Origin: Candidatus Cloacimonadota bacterium | Lineage (GTDB): Bacteria > Cloacimonadota > Cloacimonadia > Cloacimonadales > Cloacimonadaceae | Length of the DNA: 64,000 bases | Direction: 5' to 3' | Assembly (NCBI GenBank): GCA_023228285.1 | Contig: JALOBM010000001.1 | Location: 62,001-126,000 of the forward strand | In this document: in pieces, positions 26,610 to 34,064 of the stretch | Layout: each line of letters begins with the position of its first letter | Position numbering within the stretch: the stretch's first letter is position 1 | Notes under the pieces: model-generated | Told to the model about the DNA's origin: nothing | The model's database searches: none | Seen by the model: only the letters and a program-made list of their open reading frames with translations | Program-made: the position numbers and the translations under genes

Positions 26610-28195
26610 TCTCCTGCATTTTCACCTTTGCTTTTCTGCTCATATACGGCTGTCTCGGCTCTCAAGTGGTGATCAATGAAGTATGTTACGATCCTGAGGG
26701 GGCAGATAGCGGCAAGGAATGGATCGAGCTCTACAATCCCGGTACTGAAACCGTAGATCTAACCGGTGCCAGGATTTATAGTTGCGGCACATCCTGGATC
26801 CAACAATTCGAATTTCCCTATTTCCTGTTACGCCCAGGCTATATGGTGATGATCGGAGGAACGGGTATGGGAAATGCTCAGTTCTATGCCAATCTCAACT
26901 TTCAAAATGGTGGCAGCGCTAGCGACGGAATCCGCTTTGTAAATTCCGACAGCACCTACACGGATACTATTATCTACGATGAACCAAACACAAATCTACT
27001 CACAGACGACTATGGCACAGAGGCTTACAGCTTTGCTCCGGACGCTCCGGAAGGTTGCTCTCTGGCGCGGGTGGTGGATGGCAGGGATAGCAATATGTGT
27101 GGCAACGACTTTCGGATTGAGCAGAATCCCACCCCCAATCTACACAATCATGTCTACACTGATCTAGCTCTCTATGGGCCTTCCTATGAACCGGGGGAGT
27201 CTTTCCGTCAGTTTAGTATCGGTGTGCGAAACCTGGGTCCGTATCCCAGCCCTTACAATGCACTGTTTACCGCGTATTATGGAGAGCAAGCCTTTCATCA
27301 GGAAGAGCTTCCGCCCCTGGCACTGGGAGACAGCATCAGGCTTAGCTTTATCCTGCCGGAAGATGTGGAATTGATGTATCTGTTTCTGGAACATCAAAAC
27401 GATCTTGATACAGATAATAACCTCATGCACTACAGCGTATTGGGGCAATTTGCAGAAGCTCCGCACTTGAACGAGGTGTTTCCTGCTCCACTCCCAGGGA
27501 AACAAGAATGGATAGAGCTGTATGCCCCAGCTTCCTCTGCAAAGGGAAGCTACCAAATCCATGATGCATCTGGAGCAAGCATTAGTTTCAATTTACCGGA
27601 TGTACCGGGCTACTTCGTGCTGTGCTCCGATCCCGCAAGCTTTCTGGAAGAATATCCCCAATGTCCCTCTGCTCTGGTGCTGCAGGCACAATCCTGGACT
27701 CAGCTGAATAATGACGGGGATGCCCTATACCTCTGGGATGAATTCGCTTTGCTGGATTCAATGGCCTATGTTTCCAGCACCGCGGAGATGTCTTTTCAAC
27801 GAGTTTTACAGGATACAGAAGTCATGTGGCGCCTGGGTGAACCCAGCCCCTGTGCAGAGAATTTCCACACAAGTCAGGACCTCCCGCAGCATAATGAGTA
27901 CCTGAAAATCTTCGGATCTCCCTGTGATGTCCGCAATGGTGAGGTGCTAAACATCAGTTACAATATGCCGGTAGTCTCAAACCGCGTGAATTGCAGCATT
28001 TGGGATATGAATGGACGCAAGGTAATCAGCCTGGCGGACAATCTGCAAATTGCGGATCGCGGAGTCCTATGTTGGGATGGGAAGAAAAGCGGTGGTAGCT
28101 ACGCTCCGCGTGGTCTATATCTGGTTTTGTGGGAGTCTCAATCTACTGATGGCGGGAAAGTGTATCGTCGCCAAAAGAGTATCGTGATCAAATAG
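26606..28195 (+). CDS. Secreted lamin-tail-domain protein with FlgD-like tail
   Basis: The best start is GTG at 26606, overlapping the glgP stop (26607-26609); the frame is open further upstream inside glgP. The 529-residue product has a hydrophobic signal segment, then a lamin-tail (LTD) domain with 'VVINEVCYDPEGADSGKEWIELYNPG', a CARDB-like middle, and a second LTD-like repeat ('HLNEVFPAPLPGKQEWIELY'). The C-terminal FlgD-like domain has 'NCSIWDMNGRKV' and 'CWDGKKSGG'. LTD modules occur on extracellular nucleases and adhesins; no nuclease motif is seen. Convergent with rsmD, overlapping by 8 bases. Confidence 0.78.
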   Translation: MISCIFTFAFLLIYGCLGSQVVINEVCYDPEGADSGKEWIELYNPGTETVDLTGARIYSCGTSWIQQFEFPYFLLRPGYMVMIGGTGMGNAQFYANLNFQNGGSASDGIRFVNSDSTYTDTIIYDEPNTNLLTDDYGTEAYSFAPDAPEGCSLARVVDGRDSNMCGNDFRIEQNPTPNLHNHVYTDLALYGPSYEPGESFRQFSIGVRNLGPYPSPYNALFTAYYGEQAFHQEELPPLALGDSIRLSFILPEDVELMYLFLEHQNDLDTDNNLMHYSVLGQFAEAPHLNEVFPAPLPGKQEWIELYAPASSAKGSYQIHDASGASISFNLPDVPGYFVLCSDPASFLEEYPQCPSALVLQAQSWTQLNNDGDALYLWDEFALLDSMAYVSSTAEMSFQRVLQDTEVMWRLGEPSPCAENFHTSQDLPQHNEYLKIFGSPCDVRNGEVLNISYNMPVVSNRVNCSIWDMNGRKVISLADNLQIADRGVLCWDGKKSGGSYAPRGLYLVLWESQSTDGGKVYRRQKSIVIK

Positions 28196-28739
28196 CCTCA
28201 GGATCTTCTGCCAGCCAGGTGAAGCAGCATTTTTTCATTTCCTTTTGTTTCAGAATGTAGCCGCATAAGTCTTCGGCTATCTTTTCGTTGCGGGAATGCT
28301 CCACCATCACCAGTCCCTTGGGTTTCAGCATCTTACGCTCAAATATGGTCTGCAGAGAGGGATTGATCAGGTTTTTATCGTAGGGCGGATCCAGAAAGAT
28401 CACATCGTAGCTGCTCTCACAATCCTTAAGAAAGGCTTCGGCACGTTTGCGATACACGTGACACCGATCTGTGCAGGAAAGCGTAGAGATATTATTCAAA
28501 ATGGTTCCGATAGCGGCATTGGCAAATTCCACAAAATCGATCCAGGCGGCTCCGCGCGAGAGCGCTTCCAACCCAAAAGCTCCGGTACCGGCAAAGAGAT
28601 CCAGCACTTTCTTGCCCTTAAAATCCTGATAGGTGCCAAAGATCATTTCGCGGTTAAAATCGGTAGTGGGACGTGTGCTTCTTCCGGGAACAGATTGCAA
28701 GTTACGCTTCTTGTGGATTCCGGCAATAATGCGGATCAT
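28188..28739 (-). CDS. rsmD: 16S rRNA (guanine(966)-N2)-methyltransferase
   Basis: RsmD methylates G966 of 16S rRNA on the 30S subunit. The 183-residue protein has the N-terminal 'IRIIAGIHKKRNL', 'TRPTTDFNREMIF', the SAM-binding motif I 'VLDLFAGTGAFGLEALSRGA', and the catalytic 'FLDPPYDK' (DPPY). Length matches the family. It closes a minus-strand gene group, 5 bases after the small Cys-rich gene, and overlaps the convergent exoprotein gene by 8 bases. Confidence 0.93.
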   Translation of the reverse strand: MIRIIAGIHKKRNLQSVPGRSTRPTTDFNREMIFGTYQDFKGKKVLDLFAGTGAFGLEALSRGAAWIDFVEFANAAIGTILNNISTLSCTDRCHVYRKRAEAFLKDCESSYDVIFLDPPYDKNLINPSLQTIFERKMLKPKGLVMVEHSRNEKIAEDLCGYILKQKEMKKCCFTWLAEDPEAI

Positions 28740-28744
28740 GCCTG

Positions 28745-28900
28745 TTACCTACGTTTGTCCAGCCCCGGTACTTTTATCTCCAACTGCACCGGTTGAGCTT
28801 CATAGCGCGGGCAGGAAAGCAGCTGTACGGTATCCAATTGTTTGCATTTGTGAAGGCATTTTTCGCAGATGCTGTTGCATTTTTGGGGCTCTTTTGGCAT
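28745..28900 (-). CDS. 51-residue Cys-rich protein
   Basis: A short frame starts at ATG 28900, just 3 bases after the stop of the gene at 28904-29464, and ends with TAA 5 bases before the rsmD ATG, so it fills the gap exactly. The product has Cys at residues 8, 12, 15, 19 and 30 in the pattern CxxxCxxCxxxC plus one more ('NSICEKCLHKCK', 'LSCPRY'). It is highly charged and has no signal peptide. It looks like a small zinc or iron-sulfur binding protein. I do not recognise the family; the tight operon fit is the main support. Confidence 0.7.
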   Translation of the reverse strand: MPKEPQKCNSICEKCLHKCKQLDTVQLLSCPRYEAQPVQLEIKVPGLDKRR

Positions 28901-28903
28901 TGC

Positions 28904-29464
28904 TTATTTCTGTTGGCTTTGCATATCCACAAACAGGCTGATCATGTCCGACAGGCGGATATCTCGGAGCGACTGGGATTTGTCCCAGCGGGAAAGCAGC
29001 GCTATCAACAGATCGCTCACAGTGAGATCGCCATAGCTTTCGGAACCGTTTATCAGGTTCAATTGCGCCTGCTGTTCGATTTCACGTAAAACCTCGTCCA
29101 GAGTGTCCAATTCTGATTCCTCGGCCAGGACTTCTTCTTCGTCAAATACGATCTCGGTATCCTGCATGCCTTCATTGAGCTTTTCTACCGCACGGAACAT
29201 ATTGTCAAAACCCTGGTGGCTCAAGATCTTCAAATAGGCCAGTTCTTCGGGAGTAAAGAGCTTTTCTATGCGGGGATCATAGCGATTTGAAGGATCATTC
29301 AGAATGCGGGCATGCAAGGCCTCGATCTTTTCCCGGATGGCAGGAGAAGAATCATTTTGGGCGATAAGTTCGTAAGTGGCAAGCGCATCGAAGAACTGGT
29401 TCTGCTCTTCGAAAAGCTTTGCCAGCGTAACGGTAGGGGTCCACCCCGATCCTGTTGTTTTCAT
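28904..29464 (-). CDS. Conserved-looking protein of unknown function, helical
   Basis: The 186-residue product is acidic and almost entirely helical. The N-terminal part resembles a TPR pair ('TVTLAKLFEEQNQFFDALATYELIAQ'). The middle has an acidic Glu/Asp-rich stretch (residues about 105-130). The C-terminal ~50 residues ('DLTVSDLLIALLSRWDKSQSLRDIRLSD') form an amphipathic segment. No signal peptide or membrane segment, so probably cytoplasmic. It lies between the YprB-type nuclease and the Cys-rich/rsmD genes, all on the minus strand. Function unknown. Confidence 0.7.
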   Translation of the reverse strand: MKTTGSGWTPTVTLAKLFEEQNQFFDALATYELIAQNDSSPAIREKIEALHARILNDPSNRYDPRIEKLFTPEELAYLKILSHQGFDNMFRAVEKLNEGMQDTEIVFDEEEVLAEESELDTLDEVLREIEQQAQLNLINGSESYGDLTVSDLLIALLSRWDKSQSLRDIRLSDMISLFVDMQSQQK

Positions 29465-29560
29465 TGTATTACTCCCAAGATTTCAGAATTTAGAAGACAT
29501 AAAAAGCTAATGCCATTTTGTGTCAACTGCTTTTGTTTGTAACCCTTTCTTTGCTTTTAC

Positions 29561-30739
29561 TTAACCGGAGCAGAGCTTCTTACTTAGCCTCTCTATCCGC
29601 TTTTCGATGTCTGCCAGCGCCTTGTGATTCTGCAGAAAGCGCCCCCGCTCCAAAGCCAGTGCTCTTTGGCTGTACTGCATTGCCTTATGATAACTCTTCT
29701 GCTTTTCCAGGATTTTTGCCGCTTCCACGAGGGCAGGAGCATAGTCCAAAGAGGCGGCTATCTCAAAGGCAGCCAGTGCATCATCCATCTCTTTGGCCCT
29801 TTTGTAGATCATGGCCAGATCATGCGCAATATCGGCAGTCACTTCACCGTGCGAGAGCAGATCCACCAATATCCGCCGGGCTGTTTCATTCTGTCCCTGG
29901 CTTTGATACAGCCGGGCAAGAGCATGATAATCTACCCGGATATCCATCCCGTCTTTAGGAGGATACTTGCAGCTATCGCAGATCAGGGCAAAGAGTGCGG
30001 CACTGTGCAGTATATCATGGTGATTGTGCACAAATACTCTGCGGATGCTCTCCGCATCTCCTGTAGTGAGGAAGTTAAAATAGGTCTGAGGTACGTCGCT
30101 CCCGCTGATGTCCAGTTCCTTGTCCCGGATATGCCCCAGGATGTAGAATTCAATGGTTTCCAGTGCGCAACTGGGAAGCTTGCGTTTCCACAATCTGCGG
30201 GCAATATGCAGCAAGTCCAGATGCTCCATCCCACGCAGGTCCAGCCAGATCTGATGATACAACAGGCGTGCTTCCAGCACCGGCACATCAAAGCTTTTAC
30301 CATTGAAGGTGATGAGTAGGCTGCGTTCTCGCATCAATTCCTGCAGCCGTTCAAAACTGTGTTCCTCCGCATCGGGATCAGGCAGAAATATCTGCTCCAC
30401 CCAAAATTCGCCTGCTTCAAAATAGCCCAGGCCAATCATGAAGGCCAAGGTACCACTGCGCCCCAAACCGGTAGTTTCCAGATCCAGCACCAGGATGTCT
30501 TCGGGTCTATAATCTGTTTCTGTGTCGATATCTGCCCAAGTCCGGATTACATCCGGAATCCCTTGGGGAAACAGCGGCAGCTCTTCGATTCTGGTTTTGC
30601 CGGGATAGCTTTGACGGGTATAGAATACCGGATCATCATTGTGAGCGGAAAAGTGCCCCTCAATGGTCTTTTTGAGGCTCTCCCGCAGTAGTTCCTTGAT
30701 CTCTATGCCATAGAGATCACGATCCTTATCCATATCCAT
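29561..30739 (-). CDS. YprB-type RNase H-like (DEDD) exonuclease with TPR tail
   Basis: The 392-residue protein has an RNase_H_2/YprB domain: motif I 'ILVLDLETTGLGRSG' (Asp-x-Glu near residue 84), motif II 'LITFNGKSFDVPVLEARL' with the catalytic Asp, 'GMEHLDLLHIARRLW', and a late 'HNHHDILHSAALFAL' with the third acidic site. The last ~130 residues form TPR-like helices. YprB proteins are suspected 3'-5' exonucleases of unclear substrate. GGGGAAA sits just upstream of the ATG. It lies downstream of the dehydrogenase terminator, so it may have its own promoter. Confidence 0.82.
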   Translation of the reverse strand: MDMDKDRDLYGIEIKELLRESLKKTIEGHFSAHNDDPVFYTRQSYPGKTRIEELPLFPQGIPDVIRTWADIDTETDYRPEDILVLDLETTGLGRSGTLAFMIGLGYFEAGEFWVEQIFLPDPDAEEHSFERLQELMRERSLLITFNGKSFDVPVLEARLLYHQIWLDLRGMEHLDLLHIARRLWKRKLPSCALETIEFYILGHIRDKELDISGSDVPQTYFNFLTTGDAESIRRVFVHNHHDILHSAALFALICDSCKYPPKDGMDIRVDYHALARLYQSQGQNETARRILVDLLSHGEVTADIAHDLAMIYKRAKEMDDALAAFEIAASLDYAPALVEAAKILEKQKSYHKAMQYSQRALALERGRFLQNHKALADIEKRIERLSKKLCSG

Positions 30740-30761
30740 TGCTTTTCCCCATGTAAAACAA

Positions 30762-30785
30762 AGGGGCGAAAGAGTATTCGCCCCT
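30762..30785 (-). terminator. Intrinsic terminator after the nucleotide-sugar dehydrogenase
   Basis: AGGGGCGAA and TTCGCCCCT form a perfect 9-bp stem with a 6-base loop (30762-30785). On the minus strand it is followed by TTGTTTTA. It separates the dehydrogenase gene from the YprB-type nuclease gene. Confidence 0.8.
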
Positions 30786-30806
30786 ATATTATGAAGCGTA
30801 GGACGC

Positions 30807-32339
30807 TTAGACTATGTGGCCCTTGCCTACGCCACGTACTTTGCATCCCAGCCCTTTGTATTTGTTTATGGTTACATCGTCCAGGAAGTTCGAGCAATCT
30901 ACGATCAGCGGACGGGTCTTGCACATGTCCACCAAGTCTTTGGGTTCCATATCCTTGTATTGATTGTGCCCAACGGCAAAGATCACTACTTCGCTGCCTT
31001 CCAGGATTTCTGGGAGGTCTTTCTCCACCGTTACTTCTTCCAGTTCATCCCAGTGTTCCACATAGGGATCGTGAGTGCGAACGTGGGCGAGGTCTTTCCG
31101 CAAGAACTCAACCAGAGTCTTGGAAGGACTGTGCCGCGTGTCACCAACGTTTTCCAGGTAAGATACGCCGAGTACTGTGATCCGCAGATTCTTCACATCT
31201 TCTACTTCACGTTTGATGATCTCGATGGTATGCAAGGGCATGGTATCATTGATGTTTACGCTGTTGATTGCCATCGAAAGCCGGCCTTTCACACCAAAGA
31301 GAGCGCTCATGGCCCAATTTGCCAATACGGGATCCTTTGTGAGGCAGTATCCGCCCACGCCCAAAGATGGACGCAAGAGATTGTCGTGAGTGCCTTTGCG
31401 TTTGCGGATGGCATCACGCACTTTGAAGATGTCCACGCCAATCTGCTCGGCAAAACGCGCCCATTCCAATGTAAGGGCGATGTTGGTGGCACGATAACTG
31501 TTTTCCATGGTTTTGGCCAATTCACTGGCATTGGTACTGTCGAGCTGAGTCAAAGGATAATCCTCTACATTCAGCACATTGCTCAGAAATTCCCGGCAGA
31601 GTTCAATACTCTTTTGATTCACACCGGAAAACACACGCCAGAAATCGCGGATGGAAGATACATACTTGCTTCCCGGCATCACACGCTCATAGGAATGCGC
31701 TACCAGTGGCGGATTCTGTGTGATGTCGATGCCGCGCTTGGTAAATTCTTCTTCCAGAATGGGCTTTACCACTTTCTGACAGGTTCCCGGAGGTACTGTG
31801 GTTTCCACCAAAACCAGGCATTCGGGATTGATGTGCTGACCCAGCATGCGGATGCCTTCACGGAAAGCAGTGATGTCACAATATCCCTTTTCTGCCTCGC
31901 CAAATGCGGGCTTGGTGGCGTCCAACTGGATATCCACCACTACAACGTCCACCAAGCTGTACACGCTGTCTTCGCTGGTGGCACGGAAATTCTTCTTCTC
32001 CACTACGGTGCGATGGAAGATTTCGGGAACTTCCGGATCGGAGGAGCTAACGGGAGGTACGCCGGTATTGATTACAGGTACTTTCCAAAACGACCGCTTG
32101 GATGCACGCTGATGCCCGTGGACAAAATAAACTGGATTGCCGTCTTTATCTTCGGCATCGGCCACAACGGAGGCCATCACACAACCAACAAAACCCAAGC
32201 CCTGCACTGCTACAATCTTTCTGCCCTTGGCGCGCTGTTCCTTGGTGATTTGCAACAAAAGATTTCGTTCCTGTTCGTTTTCCTGCTCGGTGGGAAGAGG
32301 ATACTCCCTACCATCTGGAGCAATTGATACTTTTAACAT
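30807..32339 (-). CDS. UDP-glucose/GDP-mannose-family nucleotide-sugar dehydrogenase
   Basis: These enzymes oxidise the C6 hydroxyl of a nucleotide sugar to a uronic acid, using two NAD+ and a Cys thiohemiacetal. The 510-residue protein has a Rossmann start at about residue 41 ('IVAVQGLGFVGCVMASVVAD'), 'VETTVPPGT', 'LAKTMENSYRATNIAL', the catalytic Cys in 'GVGGYCLTKDP', and the C-terminal domain 'ITVLGVSYLENVGDTRHSP'. It is longer than usual, with an extra ~40-residue N-terminus and an insertion after the first strand. It resembles WecC-like more than UDP-glucose dehydrogenases, but the substrate cannot be fixed. It probably supplies precursors for the polysaccharide genes to its right. Confidence 0.88.
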   Translation of the reverse strand: MLKVSIAPDGREYPLPTEQENEQERNLLLQITKEQRAKGRKIVAVQGLGFVGCVMASVVADAEDKDGNPVYFVHGHQRASKRSFWKVPVINTGVPPVSSSDPEVPEIFHRTVVEKKNFRATSEDSVYSLVDVVVVDIQLDATKPAFGEAEKGYCDITAFREGIRMLGQHINPECLVLVETTVPPGTCQKVVKPILEEEFTKRGIDITQNPPLVAHSYERVMPGSKYVSSIRDFWRVFSGVNQKSIELCREFLSNVLNVEDYPLTQLDSTNASELAKTMENSYRATNIALTLEWARFAEQIGVDIFKVRDAIRKRKGTHDNLLRPSLGVGGYCLTKDPVLANWAMSALFGVKGRLSMAINSVNINDTMPLHTIEIIKREVEDVKNLRITVLGVSYLENVGDTRHSPSKTLVEFLRKDLAHVRTHDPYVEHWDELEEVTVEKDLPEILEGSEVVIFAVGHNQYKDMEPKDLVDMCKTRPLIVDCSNFLDDVTINKYKGLGCKVRGVGKGHIV

Positions 32340-32818
32340 ATTTCCGTTTTCTCCATGAGATCCTTTTTTCTAATGCTAACATTTAAGATTTTTGTGAGGC
32401 ACCTGCTGTCAAGCAGTTTCTGGGCAAAAAATCACGATTTGTTGAAAATCAGCTACAACAAAGTAAATTACCGGGCCTCCGCGGGAATGCAATGAGTTTA
32501 TCAAGAGGATTGCAGACGTCCTCGTCTGCATAAGTTGCGGAGCCAGTTTTGACACAGCGAAACGAAGCGAAGCGATATTGTGGAAGCGTCGTCTCGACGC
32601 TTTTTCAAAAATATGCAGCTACAAGCCGCATCCACTATCGGTACGCAGCACCGCCCATCATTCATCATTCATCATCCAGTCTCCTGGTGGTATGCCAGCG
32701 GAGAAATCCCTTGACAATGCCCTCAATCAAATTTAGCAGGTATTTTTCATGCTAGAATTCCCGGAATCTTTCATACAACACAGAAATAATTGGATACCAG
32801 CTTTTCAAAGGACAGCAC
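32340..32818. other. Intergenic region with palindromes
   Basis: This 479-base gap between divergent genes has no supported coding frame. It holds a palindrome TGCAGACG-N4-CGTCTGCA (32511-32530), the second copy of a dispersed repeat (32580-32605), a short run of CATCATT-type units near 32657-32677, and a TTGACA box near 32712 that could serve the gene at 32819. Confidence 0.55.
32580..32605 (+). repeat. Dispersed palindromic repeat, copy 2, ending in a T-run
   Basis: GTGGAAGC followed by GCGTCG-TCT-CGACGC forms a 6-bp hairpin and TTTTT. It matches 2981-3003 on the opposite strand at most positions. The T-run makes this copy look like an intrinsic terminator although no plus-strand gene ends here. 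Confidence 0.5.
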
Positions 32819-34063
32819 ATGCAAATACACCGCACTCTGATGCAAAGTAAAGCCCTGCATCAATTTATCAAGTATGTCATCGTAGGATGCATTGTAACTG
32901 TAATCGATATGCTCGCTCTGCACTTCAGCTATCGTGTCCTGGCTGTACCGATCAAGATATCTGTAATCATAGGCTTTATGTGCGGCAATGTCTCCAGTTT
33001 CGTATTCAATAAATACTACACTTTCCGCAATTTCTCTCCGGCGATTATCCGCCAATACATCAAATACTTCGTTACCAGCATGACCGGTTTGCTCTGGACA
33101 TTACTGCTGATGACCCTGTTTTATGAGCATCTGAATCTATTTGCCGGGACCACTCGTTACAACTACCTCTTGTGCAAGATGATAGTGGCGGTGATGGTGA
33201 TGTTTTGGAATTTCATTATCATCCGGCATTGGACTCTGGCGGATTACAATTTTGCGTATCTACCGCCTTTATCCATTTACGGCAAGGCACCGGGCTGTCA
33301 CCTTAGTGTAATAATTCCTGCCTACAACGAGCAAGACCGCCTTCCCGCCACTTTGAATGACGTCTTCGCCTGGCTGGAGAAACAGGACTTTTCCTACGAA
33401 GTACTGGTGATCAACGATGGCAGCAGCGACGCAATGGTGGATACTGTGAAGCGTGAATATTCCGCAAAGCCTGGTCTGATGCTCTGGTCTTTGCCCCGAA
33501 ACATGGGTAAAGGTGCCGCAGTGCGGGCGGGGATGCTATTGGCAAAGGGTGATTACCGGCTGTTTATGGATGCGGACAATCAGATTCATATTGATGAATT
33601 GGATGCTTTTCTGCCGCTGGTTCAAAGTTCACGGGTAATCATCGGATCTAAATATGCAGCCAGGGGCGGTTCCCGGGAGGAGATTACAGCTTCGCGCGTG
33701 GTTGTCTCCCGCTTGGGAAACCTGATTATCAAGCTGCTACTGGGTTTGGAGTTGAAGGATACACAATGCGGTTTCAAGCTTTTTCCAGCGGAGCTTGCCG
33801 AGGCGGTATTCAGGATGCAGAGAATGGGAAGATTTTCCTTTGATGTGGAGATCCTCAGCCTGGCTCAGCTTTTCAGTTGTGAGATAATGGAACTGCCCAT
33901 CAAGCTGTATCCAGCCTCTCAGAGCAGAGTGCGCACGCTCAAAGACAGCATCAGTGTGTTTACCGATTTATTGAAGATCAAGCTGAATATCTGGAGACGC
34001 CGTTACAAGGTTTCAGAGCTGGAAAGGCCAGTAGAAACCACGAAATTGCAGCGCGAGTTTTAG
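32819..34063 (+). CDS. GtrA-like membrane domain fused to a GT2 glycosyltransferase
   Basis: Residues 1-140 form a GtrA-like domain with four membrane segments, including 'QFIKYVIVGCIVTVIDMLAL' and 'NVSSFVFNKYYTFR'. Residues 160-400 are a family 2 glycosyltransferase resembling dolichyl-/polyprenyl-phosphate glucosyltransferase: 'VIIPAYNEQDRL', 'INDGSSD', 'NMGKGAAVRAGM', the metal-binding 'MDADNQ' and 'DTQCGFKLF'. GT2 enzymes of this type load a sugar onto undecaprenyl phosphate and GtrA-like proteins are thought to flip the product. Having both in one 414-residue chain joins the two steps. AGGAC precedes the ATG. Confidence 0.88.
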   Translation: MQIHRTLMQSKALHQFIKYVIVGCIVTVIDMLALHFSYRVLAVPIKISVIIGFMCGNVSSFVFNKYYTFRNFSPAIIRQYIKYFVTSMTGLLWTLLLMTLFYEHLNLFAGTTRYNYLLCKMIVAVMVMFWNFIIIRHWTLADYNFAYLPPLSIYGKAPGCHLSVIIPAYNEQDRLPATLNDVFAWLEKQDFSYEVLVINDGSSDAMVDTVKREYSAKPGLMLWSLPRNMGKGAAVRAGMLLAKGDYRLFMDADNQIHIDELDAFLPLVQSSRVIIGSKYAARGGSREEITASRVVVSRLGNLIIKLLLGLELKDTQCGFKLFPAELAEAVFRMQRMGRFSFDVEILSLAQLFSCEIMELPIKLYPASQSRVRTLKDSISVFTDLLKIKLNIWRRRYKVSELERPVETTKLQREF

Positions 34064-34064
34064 G

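Noticed and set aside
30816..32327. 503-codon plus-strand open frame
   Set aside because: Mirror of the nucleotide-sugar dehydrogenase gene; no ribosome site and no recognisable protein features.
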